DNA of 64,000 nucleotides from J027 sp034437655 (GTDB lineage Bacteria; Chloroflexota; Anaerolineae; Aggregatilineales; J027). Positions 35,284 through 43,691 of the stretch are shown here, piece after piece. Both the position numbers and the translations under genes were made by a program. The notes under the pieces were generated by a model. It made no database searches. It was not told the DNA's origin and saw only the letters and a list, made by a program, of their open reading frames with translations. How positions within the stretch are numbered: position 1 is the stretch's first letter; each line of letters opens with the position of its first letter. The stretch spans positions 1 to 64,000 of the forward strand of contig DAOTTU010000040.1 in NCBI GenBank assembly GCA_034437655.1, read 5' to 3'.

Positions 35284-36483
35284 ATGGAAAAACGGCAGCT
35301 TGCCCGTGCCATGAGCGCTCAGAGCCGTAAGTGGTATCCGACCCTCGAGCGGATACAGAACGCCGATGTGTTACAAGAGGCGATCAACGTCCAACAAATC
35401 CCAGCCCCGACGTTTGAGGAAGCACAGCGCGCTGACTACCTCGAAAAACGTTTCAAAGCGCTACCGTTTCACCGTGTCGAACGCGATGCAATGGGTAATG
35501 TTTATGGTTGGTTTGGCGCAACAGACGCCGCCGCTATTGTTCTGGTGTCTGCTCATCACGATACCGTCTTTCCAATGGAGACAGACCTGACGATTCACAC
35601 AGAAGGGACACGGGTGTACGGACCGGGCTTAGGCGACAACAGTTTAGGTGTGGCCGGGCTACTGCTGCTTGGCGCAGTCATGCTACCAGAGCTAACCACC
35701 AAAAACGTCACCCTATGCCTGGTTGCCAATGTGCGCGAAGAGGGCCTTGGTAATCTTGATGGGATTCGGCAGGCTGTGCGCCGAGTCGGGGCGCAGCGCA
35801 TTAAAGCAGCGATTGTGCTGGAAGGTATGGCGTTAGGGCGTGTCTACCACGGTGGTATTGCTGTGCGACGCTTGAAGGTCTGCACAGCCGCAGAAGGTGG
35901 GCATAGCTGGATGAGCTTTGGCCGTGCGAGTGCTATTCATGAGTTAGTGAAAATTGCGCACGACATTACGCAACTTGAAGTCCCCACTGAACCACGCACC
36001 ACCTACAACATTGGCATGGTCGAGGGCGGTCAGTCTGTCAATTCGATTGCGACACAAGCACACTTTTTGCTGGATATGCGCTCGTCTAATACAGATACAC
36101 TCCAACAACTTGACGCACAAGTGCGCGAAATCGTGCAAGCGTACCAGAACACTGAGTTGACCTGTACATTAGAAGTGATTGGTGAACGCCCGGCCGGCAA
36201 CATCGACAGCAATCATATGCTGGTGCAAATGGCATTGCGGGCGCTACATGAGATCGGTATAGCAGGTATTCTGGAATATGGCAGCACAGATGCTAATTTG
36301 CTGCTTGCCCAGAACATTCCCTGTGTAGTGGTTGGGCTAACGTATGGGGGCAATGCACACCGATTGGACGAATTTATTGATCAGGCACATCTAAAGCACG
36401 GTTTCTACCAGCTCGTTATACTCGTCGCAACCCTGCTCGAGCATGTTGAGAACAGTAACCGGGTGTCGAATACGGTGTCTTAG
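35284..36483 (+). CDS. M20-family metallopeptidase/deacylase
   Basis: 399 residues. Zinc-site motifs of M20 enzymes are present: SAHHDTVFPME (metal His and Asp), GPGLGDNSLGVAGLL (bridging Asp), NVREEGLGNL (catalytic and metal Glu) and a C-terminal GNAHRLDEFI (His). A lid or dimerisation domain (about 190-300) is inserted. Substrates range from di- or tripeptides to N-acyl amino acids. ATG follows the transaldolase stop by 2 bases; GAGGAG within that gene's end serves as SD. Confidence 0.87.
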   Translation: MEKRQLARAMSAQSRKWYPTLERIQNADVLQEAINVQQIPAPTFEEAQRADYLEKRFKALPFHRVERDAMGNVYGWFGATDAAAIVLVSAHHDTVFPMETDLTIHTEGTRVYGPGLGDNSLGVAGLLLLGAVMLPELTTKNVTLCLVANVREEGLGNLDGIRQAVRRVGAQRIKAAIVLEGMALGRVYHGGIAVRRLKVCTAAEGGHSWMSFGRASAIHELVKIAHDITQLEVPTEPRTTYNIGMVEGGQSVNSIATQAHFLLDMRSSNTDTLQQLDAQVREIVQAYQNTELTCTLEVIGERPAGNIDSNHMLVQMALRALHEIGIAGILEYGSTDANLLLAQNIPCVVVGLTYGGNAHRLDEFIDQAHLKHGFYQLVILVATLLEHVENSNRVSNTVS

Positions 36484-36488
36484 GCTTG

Positions 36489-36911
36489 CTAAGATTTAGG
36501 GGCGTCTTCGGGCTCTTCACCCTCTTTAAAGCCAAGAATCTTCTTGATGTCGGCGGTTGCTTTGGAAGCAGCAAAAATCACCGGGCCCAGCTTGGTATCT
36601 TTTTCAACCAGTACTGCCAGTGAACTTTCACCAGCAGGGTACATAATCATCTGGCCGTTTTCTGCTTCAATCAGTAGCCGCTTCATGCCACCCTGATCCA
36701 ACGTGCGCAAAACACGAACAGCCAGCCCCACCAGTGTTGCCGACATCGCTGCTACCTGGTCTTCATTATCCATCTTGGGATAAACTGAAACTAGCAACCC
36801 GTCCGGGTTCACTACAACCGAGGCCTTAAGACCGGGTACGGCGGTGTGAAGCGTGCGCAACACTTTTTCGAGTTGTTCACTGCGGTACTTTGTACCCTGC
36901 TGTTGTTGCAT
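36489..36911 (-). CDS. Roadblock/LC7-domain protein
   Basis: 140 residues. One roadblock domain (about 15-118): LRTLHTAVPGLKASVVVNPDGLLV and LLIEAENGQMIMYPAGESSLAVLVEKDTKLGPV. Such proteins (MglB-like) act on or scaffold small Ras-like GTPases. No MglA-type GTPase is in the window. The tail is acidic. It ends 5 bases from the M20 peptidase stop on the other strand. Confidence 0.85.
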   Translation of the reverse strand: MQQQQGTKYRSEQLEKVLRTLHTAVPGLKASVVVNPDGLLVSVYPKMDNEDQVAAMSATLVGLAVRVLRTLDQGGMKRLLIEAENGQMIMYPAGESSLAVLVEKDTKLGPVIFAASKATADIKKILGFKEGEEPEDAPKS

Positions 36912-36980
36912 GATTATCCTCGTCGTCTGTGCCCAATATTGTTCACTATTATAGGGTTAAACACCCTGTTATGCGACCAT

Positions 36981-37475
36981 TTAATCGGTTTGAATCTGTT
37001 CATGTGGCTGGCCAGCGTTGAGTTGTGCAGGCGATGTGTGTGAAGTCAGAGCGGGTTGGGCATCGCTATCAATGAGTTGTTTGCGGTCACTGTGTTTGCT
37101 GAAGGCAGGGATTTCTAGCACCCCGGAAACACCCTCGAAAGTGACATTGCCCGGCGATAGGTCAAACGCCAGGTCACAATATGCTGGTACAACCACCTGT
37201 ACCTCGCTGCGTGAGAAGAATCCCAGCAGACGTCGCCGTTTCACGACAACATACACCCCGTCCTCGTCCTGTTCGACAATCAAACGCATCCCAAAAGCGG
37301 CATAGAGGCTTGCATAGATTTCAACATGGTCATATTGATGGTACTGCACCACAACCGCACAATGACTACCGCGTACATAGAGCGTCACAGGCTCTGTTAC
37401 CGGGAATACGCGCAGATGGCTGCGAAAACGTAAGTTGTTGAGCGTTGTTTCGAGTTGTTCGGCTGGGGTGTTCAT
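36981..37475 (-). CDS. Unknown beta-rich protein coupled to a hydrolase gene
   Basis: 164 residues from the ATG at 37475, which overlaps the stop of the upstream hydrolase gene (ATGA). Not recognised. An N-terminal helix-strand unit is followed by strands around VYVVVKRRRLLGFFSRSEVQVVV and a segment CDLAFDLSPGNVTFEGVSGVLEI that looks like part of a DUF4097-type beta-helix. The last 35 residues are polar and probably unstructured. No signal peptide. Confidence 0.6.
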   Translation of the reverse strand: MNTPAEQLETTLNNLRFRSHLRVFPVTEPVTLYVRGSHCAVVVQYHQYDHVEIYASLYAAFGMRLIVEQDEDGVYVVVKRRRLLGFFSRSEVQVVVPAYCDLAFDLSPGNVTFEGVSGVLEIPAFSKHSDRKQLIDSDAQPALTSHTSPAQLNAGQPHEQIQTD

Positions 37476-38248
37476 GGTGTAAACTGCTCCGCAATCCAAT
37501 TGCTGATGGCTGTGCAGACGACCGTGGGCTGTTCAAGCATCATCATATGGCCGCCATCGGTGACAGTTACGAGTGTACTCGTCTGAATCAATTCAGCAAG
37601 CGTCTCGCTCAATGCTGGAGGTGTCATTTTGTCTACGCTGCCCCCGATTACCAGCGTTGGCATCTGTATTTCCGCCAGTCGCCCGCGCGAATCAAAGTGA
37701 TCACAGGCGAGGTAATCCCCATAGAGTACCTCCGGCGGCGTAGCAAGGATTTGCTCACGATCCTGTCCTTGCAGCTTATCAGTAGATGCAGTGCGGCTCC
37801 ATGCCCATTTGACGATCATATCTGCGACGGTTTCTGGTTCGGTGCGAGCAAGCTCAAGTATACGAGGATTCACTCGCAACACCGGACCCGTACCGACAAG
37901 TACTATCCCTGCAATGCGCTCAGCAGCATCAAGTGCAAGCTGTTGTGCAATCGCCCCGCCCATGCTATGCCCGACGACCAACGCAGTCTCAACACCGATT
38001 GCCTCCAGAAACGCGACCACGGCGGCGGCATAATCTTCGATGCGGTCAACCCCTTTTTGCGCGGAACGGCCATGCCCCGGCAAATCCAGGCTCAACACCC
38101 GCTGCGCTTTGAACCGGCGTAAGCAGGCAGGCCACACCAGATGGCTTGCTGCGGCCCCATGTATCAGTAGCAACGGTGGTTGTGCATTATTGGCTTGGCC
38201 AATATCAGTATAAAAAATTGCCCCGTGGCTGGTTTCAACGCTCGGCAT
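37472..38248 (-). CDS. Alpha/beta hydrolase
   Basis: 258 residues. LLLIHGAAASHLVW (oxyanion), VVGHSMGGAIAQQLALDA (Ser nucleophile), VIGGSVDKMTP (Asp) and TDGGHMMMLEQP (His) give a complete catalytic triad. It resembles the large esterase/lactonase/MhpC group; the substrate cannot be told. Translationally coupled to the following beta-rich gene and 14 bases downstream of the beta-CASP nuclease start region's partner, which ends at 38263, so all three may be one transcript. Confidence 0.87.
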   Translation of the reverse strand: MPSVETSHGAIFYTDIGQANNAQPPLLLIHGAAASHLVWPACLRRFKAQRVLSLDLPGHGRSAQKGVDRIEDYAAAVVAFLEAIGVETALVVGHSMGGAIAQQLALDAAERIAGIVLVGTGPVLRVNPRILELARTEPETVADMIVKWAWSRTASTDKLQGQDREQILATPPEVLYGDYLACDHFDSRGRLAEIQMPTLVIGGSVDKMTPPALSETLAELIQTSTLVTVTDGGHMMMLEQPTVVCTAISNWIAEQFTP

Positions 38249-38262
38249 AAAGACAAGAACGC

Positions 38263-41214
38263 CTAACTGCTGAATTCCAGCTTGAAGCCAGTAATATGTT
38301 CGAACCGTTCTTCAAGCTGAGTGCGTTGCTCATCGGTCAACTCGGTATCGGTTTTAATGCCGACGGTGTTGCGGTCAACATATATGCTGGGGCCTTTGAC
38401 GATGCGAACCCCGTTTTGCACCATCATCTTTTGTGCCTCTTGAGTAATCGCGTTCTGGTTTGGATGCGGATGAACCGTGAGTTCATAACCTGTCTGCCGT
38501 GCCAGTTCTTCGATTTTGTCGTAGTGCCGCAAGCCTACCTGCGGCGAAATGAACGACAGGACAATACGTCCCTGTTTCAGACCTGCCTTCTGCAAGCCGT
38601 GTTCGTTGAGCTGACTGCGAATCAAGTCATAAGCCGCGTTGATTTCCATTTGATTGTTGCTAGCACCGGGTGTTGCAGAAGCGGATTGCGCCGTCGTTTC
38701 GCCGCTATCCGTTTTAGTGTTGCCGTTGTCGTTGACCAACAATTCAAAGCCAGTCTTTTCGTGATATTGTTTGGTAAGTTCAGTGGTGTCGATGTCGCCT
38801 TCGACTTCAATCTTGACCTGTCCCTGCCCCAGGAAAAACGACGGGCCCTTACGCAATGTGGCTTCTGGCGGCAACAGTTCATGCACCGCCATACCAAGCG
38901 CGTTTTGATTCACATCCGGCGAAATATTTACCTGCCAGTTGGTGAGTGCTTCGGCGCGCTCAATGAGATCACCGTATTTTTCCTCGGCAACTGTTGGGAA
39001 ATTAAAGGAGAGCGTCATCTGCCCGGTGTTGAGGTCCATGCCGACCTTACGAATGCCAGCCTCTTCGCCAAAAAGCTCAAGGATCGTTGTACGGGCGAGG
39101 TTCATTTCCATTGGCTCAGTCATTTTGGCATGCTTGGGCAAAACTCCATCTTCAGTAAGTTCTGCACCGTCTTTGGCAAGCTGTAAGACAATCGCCAACT
39201 TAGCCAGCTCAGGCGCTACCCCTTCTGGTAGTTCAGCCGGCAAGAGGTCGTCAGGCAATACAGCTTCCCCTGCGAGGTCAAGGGCGCGGCGCTTGTCAAA
39301 GGGCATCAGCACATCGCCCCACGCTTCTGCTTGCCGTAACATGTCCGAAATTTGGGCCATGTAACCTTTTTCTTCGAGCTTGCCGGGGAACGTCTCCCAG
39401 TCAGCAATTGGGTACACCAGTGCATCGGCCGGGTATTGTTGCCCCCTGGCGCGTGCGACAACAGCCCGGAAGCTGTCTGGTCGTACTTCTTGCACAACGC
39501 CGATTCGCGCCTTGTCGTTGACATCACGCAGTACAATCATCTGATTCATCAGCGAGAAGCGCTTCATGATGGTCCGTTGCCAGCGGCTACGCTCAACTTT
39601 TTCGGCTGGCCGCACCTGAAAGGTATCCTTGCGTTTCCAGCTTTGCGCAAAATAGACGCCATCGGCTTCAAGCACAGGAATTACTTCCTGAAAGCGCGCG
39701 GAGTCGCCCCACCACGCCTGCGCCAGTTCACGGGCGCTCAAAAAGCTACCCTGCTCCAATTTCAGGCTTTCCCAGAGCTTAACCGGGTCGAGTGGTGCAA
39801 TCTCGTTGCCCTGTTTAACACCGACTTTCCAGGTGCGCTTGCCAAAATTTGCCTCAATGGTCGTGCCAGAAGCCGGCAAATGCACGCGGGTATTGCGTTC
39901 CTGCAAGCTGGCGGCGAGTTGATGGCGGGCATTTTCGTCGCCATGTACCAACGCAATCTGATTCGCGCCAACAGACTTGGCAATGCTGAGCAACTCGCTA
40001 CTGTCGGCATGTGCTGACAGGGAATATTTGCCGAGTTCGCAGCGTAATTGCAGCTTGGAGCCTTCAACATCGAAGGTCACGGCTTTTCCGGCTTCGTGCT
40101 GGTCCAGCATATGTTGAATGCGGCGGCCGGGCGCTTCTTCGTCCTGATACCCGGTCAGGAACACGGCGTTGCGTTCATCTTCGGCCAGCCACTTGAAATA
40201 GCCAACGGAGGGCCCACCCGTTAACATGCCGCTACTGGAGACAATCACGGCCGGGCCTTCAGCAAAAGCCACCTGTTCGCGCTGATGCGGACTTTTGATG
40301 GGCTTGACGTTCTTGCGGAAAAAGAGATGGTCATCGTCTTTGATCGAGCGTTGGGTGCGCTTCGGCAAAAACTCCTGATGAATGTGATATGTCTCACAGA
40401 CGGCCCGCACCATACCATCTACCCACACCGGAACGTCTAATTCATCACGGAAAGCATGCAAAATCTGAATCACTTCTTGCGCACGCCCGAGGGCAAACGC
40501 CGGGATGATGGCCTTGCCGCCGCGCTCTGTGACACGTTGCAACGTTTCGATGAGTCGTTTTTCCTCAGCGGGACGGGCAGCATGCAGACGATTACCATAG
40601 GTGCTTTCCATGACCATGAAGTCAGCTTTTGCGCGAGGAATCTCTGCTTCAACAACGGCACGTTGTGAGCCAAGCGAGAGGTCACCAGACATGAGCAAAA
40701 TACCCTCTTCGCTCTCAATAAGCAGCATCGCCGCCCCCATGATATGCCCGGAAGCGTAATAGGTCACCTGCAAGCCATCACCAAGGCTAAATGTCTGGCG
40801 TAATGGCACCACCTGAAACGCATCCAGCAGGCGTTGCATAGAGACTTCGTCAAAAAGCGGCAACTCGCCTTCTTGTTCCTGTTTGGTACTCATAATGCGC
40901 TGGGCGTCGTATTGCAAAGTGCGTGTCAGGGCAATGGTGGGGGCTGTGGCCAGTACCGGAACATCGCGGTAATGTTCCATCACAATAGGCAGTGCCCCGG
41001 TGTGGTCGGTGTGAGCGTGCGTTACAAGAATGTAGTCGGGGCCGCCTGCGTCGGTGATGAGTTGCAAGTCGGGCAATTGATCGCCGCTGATGCCGCGCAC
41101 CGTTTTGGGCGAAATACGGATGCCGACGTCCACCAGCAGCTTTTTCCCCGCGATTTCAATCAACGTGCTGCTAGCGCCGACTTCATCAGCCCCGCCTAAA
41201 AATGTTAATTTCAT
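38263..41214 (-). CDS. Beta-CASP metallo-beta-lactamase RNase with long duplicated C-terminal extension
   Basis: 983 residues. Residues 1-460 form an MBL/beta-CASP nuclease of the CPSF-73 type: THAHTDH metal motif near 65, SGDLSL, ESTYGNRLH, GRAQEVIQIL, SSSGMLTGG and SAHADSSEL. It likely processes or degrades RNA in the cytoplasm. About 500 further residues follow, unusual for the family, ending in two copies of one roughly 107-residue domain (721-827 and 874-983) joined by a Ser/Thr-rich linker. Both copies carry NQNA and KGPS. Divergent from the second kinase gene. The extension's role is unknown. Confidence 0.87.
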   Translation of the reverse strand: MKLTFLGGADEVGASSTLIEIAGKKLLVDVGIRISPKTVRGISGDQLPDLQLITDAGGPDYILVTHAHTDHTGALPIVMEHYRDVPVLATAPTIALTRTLQYDAQRIMSTKQEQEGELPLFDEVSMQRLLDAFQVVPLRQTFSLGDGLQVTYYASGHIMGAAMLLIESEEGILLMSGDLSLGSQRAVVEAEIPRAKADFMVMESTYGNRLHAARPAEEKRLIETLQRVTERGGKAIIPAFALGRAQEVIQILHAFRDELDVPVWVDGMVRAVCETYHIHQEFLPKRTQRSIKDDDHLFFRKNVKPIKSPHQREQVAFAEGPAVIVSSSGMLTGGPSVGYFKWLAEDERNAVFLTGYQDEEAPGRRIQHMLDQHEAGKAVTFDVEGSKLQLRCELGKYSLSAHADSSELLSIAKSVGANQIALVHGDENARHQLAASLQERNTRVHLPASGTTIEANFGKRTWKVGVKQGNEIAPLDPVKLWESLKLEQGSFLSARELAQAWWGDSARFQEVIPVLEADGVYFAQSWKRKDTFQVRPAEKVERSRWQRTIMKRFSLMNQMIVLRDVNDKARIGVVQEVRPDSFRAVVARARGQQYPADALVYPIADWETFPGKLEEKGYMAQISDMLRQAEAWGDVLMPFDKRRALDLAGEAVLPDDLLPAELPEGVAPELAKLAIVLQLAKDGAELTEDGVLPKHAKMTEPMEMNLARTTILELFGEEAGIRKVGMDLNTGQMTLSFNFPTVAEEKYGDLIERAEALTNWQVNISPDVNQNALGMAVHELLPPEATLRKGPSFFLGQGQVKIEVEGDIDTTELTKQYHEKTGFELLVNDNGNTKTDSGETTAQSASATPGASNNQMEINAAYDLIRSQLNEHGLQKAGLKQGRIVLSFISPQVGLRHYDKIEELARQTGYELTVHPHPNQNAITQEAQKMMVQNGVRIVKGPSIYVDRNTVGIKTDTELTDEQRTQLEERFEHITGFKLEFSS
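38266..38595 (-). repeat. C-terminal domain copy B of the beta-CASP protein
   Basis: Residues 874-983. Shares with copy A the ordered motifs LSF-x2-P, Y-x3-IE, HPNQNA, KGPS and TGFKL at matching spacing. The similarity is seen at the protein level; at DNA level the copies have diverged, so the duplication is old. Confidence 0.75.
38734..39054 (-). repeat. C-terminal domain copy A of the beta-CASP protein
   Basis: Residues 721-827, with LSFNFP, YGDLIE, PDVNQNA, RKGPS and KTGFEL in the same order and spacing as copy B. Alternating strands and helices suggest a compact alpha/beta domain, possibly RNA-binding. Confidence 0.75.
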
Positions 41215-41344
41215 ATGTTGGTGTGTCCTGTTGGCTTGGTTATAGACGCTTGCTTTCTTCTCGCATTAATCTATGGCAAGCGCGACGTTATCCGTCATTA
41301 TATAGGCTTAAGATGTGATTTCAAGATGTACAGGAAAACCCTAC

Positions 41345-42637
41345 ATGACAGCCCACAACCAACTTGGCGGCTACAATGTTGGCAGAGTCGTCGCTGGCGG
41401 TACGTATGCCACGCTCTACGCCGTGCAAGACAGGGACAGCTTGCTGATAAAAGTTTTGCCCGAACACTTGATTGACGAAGCCAGTTTCAAAAATCGCTTT
41501 GAGAACTATTTTGAACTGATCGTCCAGCTTCAACACCCCAACCTGCTGCAACCCTACGACTACGGCATTGACGGCGCATATCCCTATATCGTCTTGCCAC
41601 ACCGCGCACAGTCGCTGGAAGACCAATTGCAAGCCGGAGAGCCTTTCAGCACACGCCGCACACTGGACATCATCCGGCCAATAGCAGAGGCAGTTGCTTT
41701 CTTGCATGAACAAGGCTTTGCACATGGCGACATCAAACCGAGCAATATTTTCTTCACGACCGAGAACACACCGCAACTCAGCGACACCGGGCTGCACAAG
41801 CTATTACAGGATACCGCCGAATTGCTTGAACTGGACGACATTGTTGGGACGCCACCCTACATGGCACCTGAACAGCGCCACACCGGGAAAAGTAGCGCTG
41901 CAAGTGATGTCTATGGGCTGGCAGCAGTCGCTTATCATTGCCTGACCGCACAAGCACCAGCGACCACAACGCCCGCATCGCCCGCGTCACTCAATGCAGA
42001 CCTGAAACCGGAAGTTGACGCAGTGTTCACGAAAGCGCTACATGAACACGCCTCACGCCGCTATCAGGATACAACGCAGTTCATTGCGGCTCTCGAAATA
42101 GCATTGTTTGGGGAAACGGAGTCTGCACAAGCACAGGGTGACCAACCAAAAGCGAGACCGCGTCCGCAACGCAAACCCGGCTGGCAGCTCCGACGGTTAG
42201 GGTGTGGGGTAGCGCTGGCCATCTGGGGTGTTTTGATGCTGTGGCCGTGTGTGCTGATTACCGTACTCATCGAAGGCGAGTTCGTCGTCGGGTTAAGTGA
42301 CCGACCGGGGCATGAGGTTCGCATGTTCAATGTCGAGTCTGAGGACGCACGCGGCTTTGGCTTTTCGGTGGCGGAAGTCGAGCGTGAAAACGCTGATCGA
42401 CTCTGTATCAAAACATATGTCCGCTATTTCATCTGGCGGGGGGATAACGCGCCTGTCGATTATTGCCGTTGCTATACGCGCCGGGTGGACAACTGGCAAG
42501 CGTCCCGCGCCGTAAATGCCGCCTGTGAGCCACTTTCAACGCCGCAAAGCCTCGACGCACAATTCTCAGAAATACCATCGTATAGGCTTGACAGGGCCTA
42601 TGGGTTCTGGTATCTTTCTCCAAGCATCAACCACTAG
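41345..42637 (+). CDS. Ser/Thr protein kinase, small, one membrane helix
   Basis: 430 residues from the ATG at 41345 (AGGAAAA 9 bases upstream). Kinase domain about 10-260: Gly loop VVAGGTYATLYAV, K36, HGDIKPSN in place of HRDxKPxN, and LSDTG in place of DFG. The catalytic Asp and Asn are present, so activity is possible, but the two substitutions are atypical. A membrane helix (about 292-315) leads to an outer domain of about 110 residues with four cysteines (LCIK, DYCRCY, NAACEP). tRNA-Asn follows 7 bases after the stop. Confidence 0.85.
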   Translation: MTAHNQLGGYNVGRVVAGGTYATLYAVQDRDSLLIKVLPEHLIDEASFKNRFENYFELIVQLQHPNLLQPYDYGIDGAYPYIVLPHRAQSLEDQLQAGEPFSTRRTLDIIRPIAEAVAFLHEQGFAHGDIKPSNIFFTTENTPQLSDTGLHKLLQDTAELLELDDIVGTPPYMAPEQRHTGKSSAASDVYGLAAVAYHCLTAQAPATTTPASPASLNADLKPEVDAVFTKALHEHASRRYQDTTQFIAALEIALFGETESAQAQGDQPKARPRPQRKPGWQLRRLGCGVALAIWGVLMLWPCVLITVLIEGEFVVGLSDRPGHEVRMFNVESEDARGFGFSVAEVERENADRLCIKTYVRYFIWRGDNAPVDYCRCYTRRVDNWQASRAVNAACEPLSTPQSLDAQFSEIPSYRLDRAYGFWYLSPSINH

Positions 42638-42644
42638 CATACAG

Positions 42645-42716
42645 TCCTGGATAGCTCAATGGCAGAGCAATCGGCTGTTAACCGATAGGTTGCAGGTTCG
42701 AGTCCTGCTCCAGGAG
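42645..42716 (+). tRNA. tRNA-Asn (anticodon GTT)
   Basis: Complete cloverleaf: acceptor TCCTGGA/TCCAGGA (42645-42651 with 42709-42715), D stem GCTC/GAGC, anticodon stem ATCGG/CCGAT with loop CTGTTAA (GTT at 42677-42679), T stem GCAGG/CCTGC with TTCGAGT. Discriminator base is G at 42716. The CCA end is not encoded. A terminator follows after 10 bases. Confidence 0.97.
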
Positions 42717-42726
42717 TCTCACAAAC

Positions 42727-42751
42727 ACTCACTCTAAACGGTGAGTTTTTT
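42727..42751 (+). terminator. Intrinsic terminator after tRNA-Asn
   Basis: ACTCAC (42727-42732) pairs with GTGAGT (42741-42746) around an 8-base loop, followed by six T. It ends the kinase-tRNA transcript and touches the stop codon of the opposite-strand lipoprotein gene. Confidence 0.75.
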
Positions 42752-43691
42752 ATTCCCCACGCAGCCAATTACGCATAACCGATAGTGCATCTGGCTGAGC
42801 CCGTAGCAACTGGATGCCGCGCCCACCTGTTGTATACCGCTGCCACGTCACCACGCCGCCAAGCTGCCCCCGCAGCACCTCAACCGCGAGCAAGGCACCA
42901 GTGTCATCATCCGCAGACATCAACAGCACAGAACGTGTACTGAGGTTCAAGTCGATGTAGTTGAGCCCGGGTACGTCGTTACGTGGACTGATGGCTATCA
43001 CGCCGTTACACGTCGCCAACCGACCACAGGCCACCAGCGCGACGTCAGCCCCCGTTCCAATACCAGCGACAGTCAATTGTGGTGATGTTATTCCTGTCAT
43101 ATTGCCAATGTAAGTCGCCAGCCCTTCGACTTCGGCAACCACCGCTGGCCAATCGACTTCTGCCGCTGCTTGACGTCGCCCGGATAGATTTGCGGTGAAT
43201 ACGTTGTAGCCGGCCGCTTGTAGTTCAGGCGCAACATTGACCCACACGTCGCCATCCTGACCGCTGTCATGCAACAACAGTATGTTTGGAGCCGGACGCA
43301 CCGCTGCGCCATAAAAGCCCAGATCAAGCGAGCGTCCATCTGCTGTGATAATGTTCAGGGGAACGTACTGCGCCGTGGGCACAACCAGTGTCAATGCCGG
43401 GTCTTCGTCGGCATCACCTTCGCCCACCAGAGCCGCGCTGGTCGGTTCACTACGCCCAATAGACGAGTTAGCTGCTTCTGTTGGTAATAACGGTAAAACG
43501 GTGGCACTCGGCGCGATGCTGGGTTCACGTGTCACCCCATCATCAGACGCAACTTCAGGGGTGCAAGCAGTAGCTATCACCAGCAAACATGCAACAAGCA
43601 CCAGCAGGATTTTAGGACTTTCTACCGTGTTGCGCCTCAACCAATTCACGGAATGTGTCGCCACGACTTTCAAGCGTTCCATGCTGGGCAT
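42750..43691 (-). CDS. Lipoprotein with alpha/beta-hydrolase-like domain lacking the nucleophile
   Basis: 313 residues. ATG at 43691 is favoured by AGGAGG 8 bases upstream; the gene then overlaps the end of murD by 80 bases. A signal with lipobox VIATAC near residue 43 predicts a lipoprotein. A polar Ser/Thr linker leads to a hydrolase-like fold: NILLLHDSGQDGDVW, then AGIGTGAD where the GxSxG serine is expected, LLMSADDD, and GGRGIQLL where the catalytic His is expected. Both substitutions suggest a non-catalytic binding role. Last gene of the wall cluster. Confidence 0.7.
   Translation of the reverse strand: MPSMERLKVVATHSVNWLRRNTVESPKILLVLVACLLVIATACTPEVASDDGVTREPSIAPSATVLPLLPTEAANSSIGRSEPTSAALVGEGDADEDPALTLVVPTAQYVPLNIITADGRSLDLGFYGAAVRPAPNILLLHDSGQDGDVWVNVAPELQAAGYNVFTANLSGRRQAAAEVDWPAVVAEVEGLATYIGNMTGITSPQLTVAGIGTGADVALVACGRLATCNGVIAISPRNDVPGLNYIDLNLSTRSVLLMSADDDTGALLAVEVLRGQLGGVVTWQRYTTGGRGIQLLRAQPDALSVMRNWLRGE

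Noticed and set aside
42645..42716. tRNA-Asn as an integration site of a mobile element
   Set aside because: No integrase, direct repeat of the tRNA end or change of gene style on either side.
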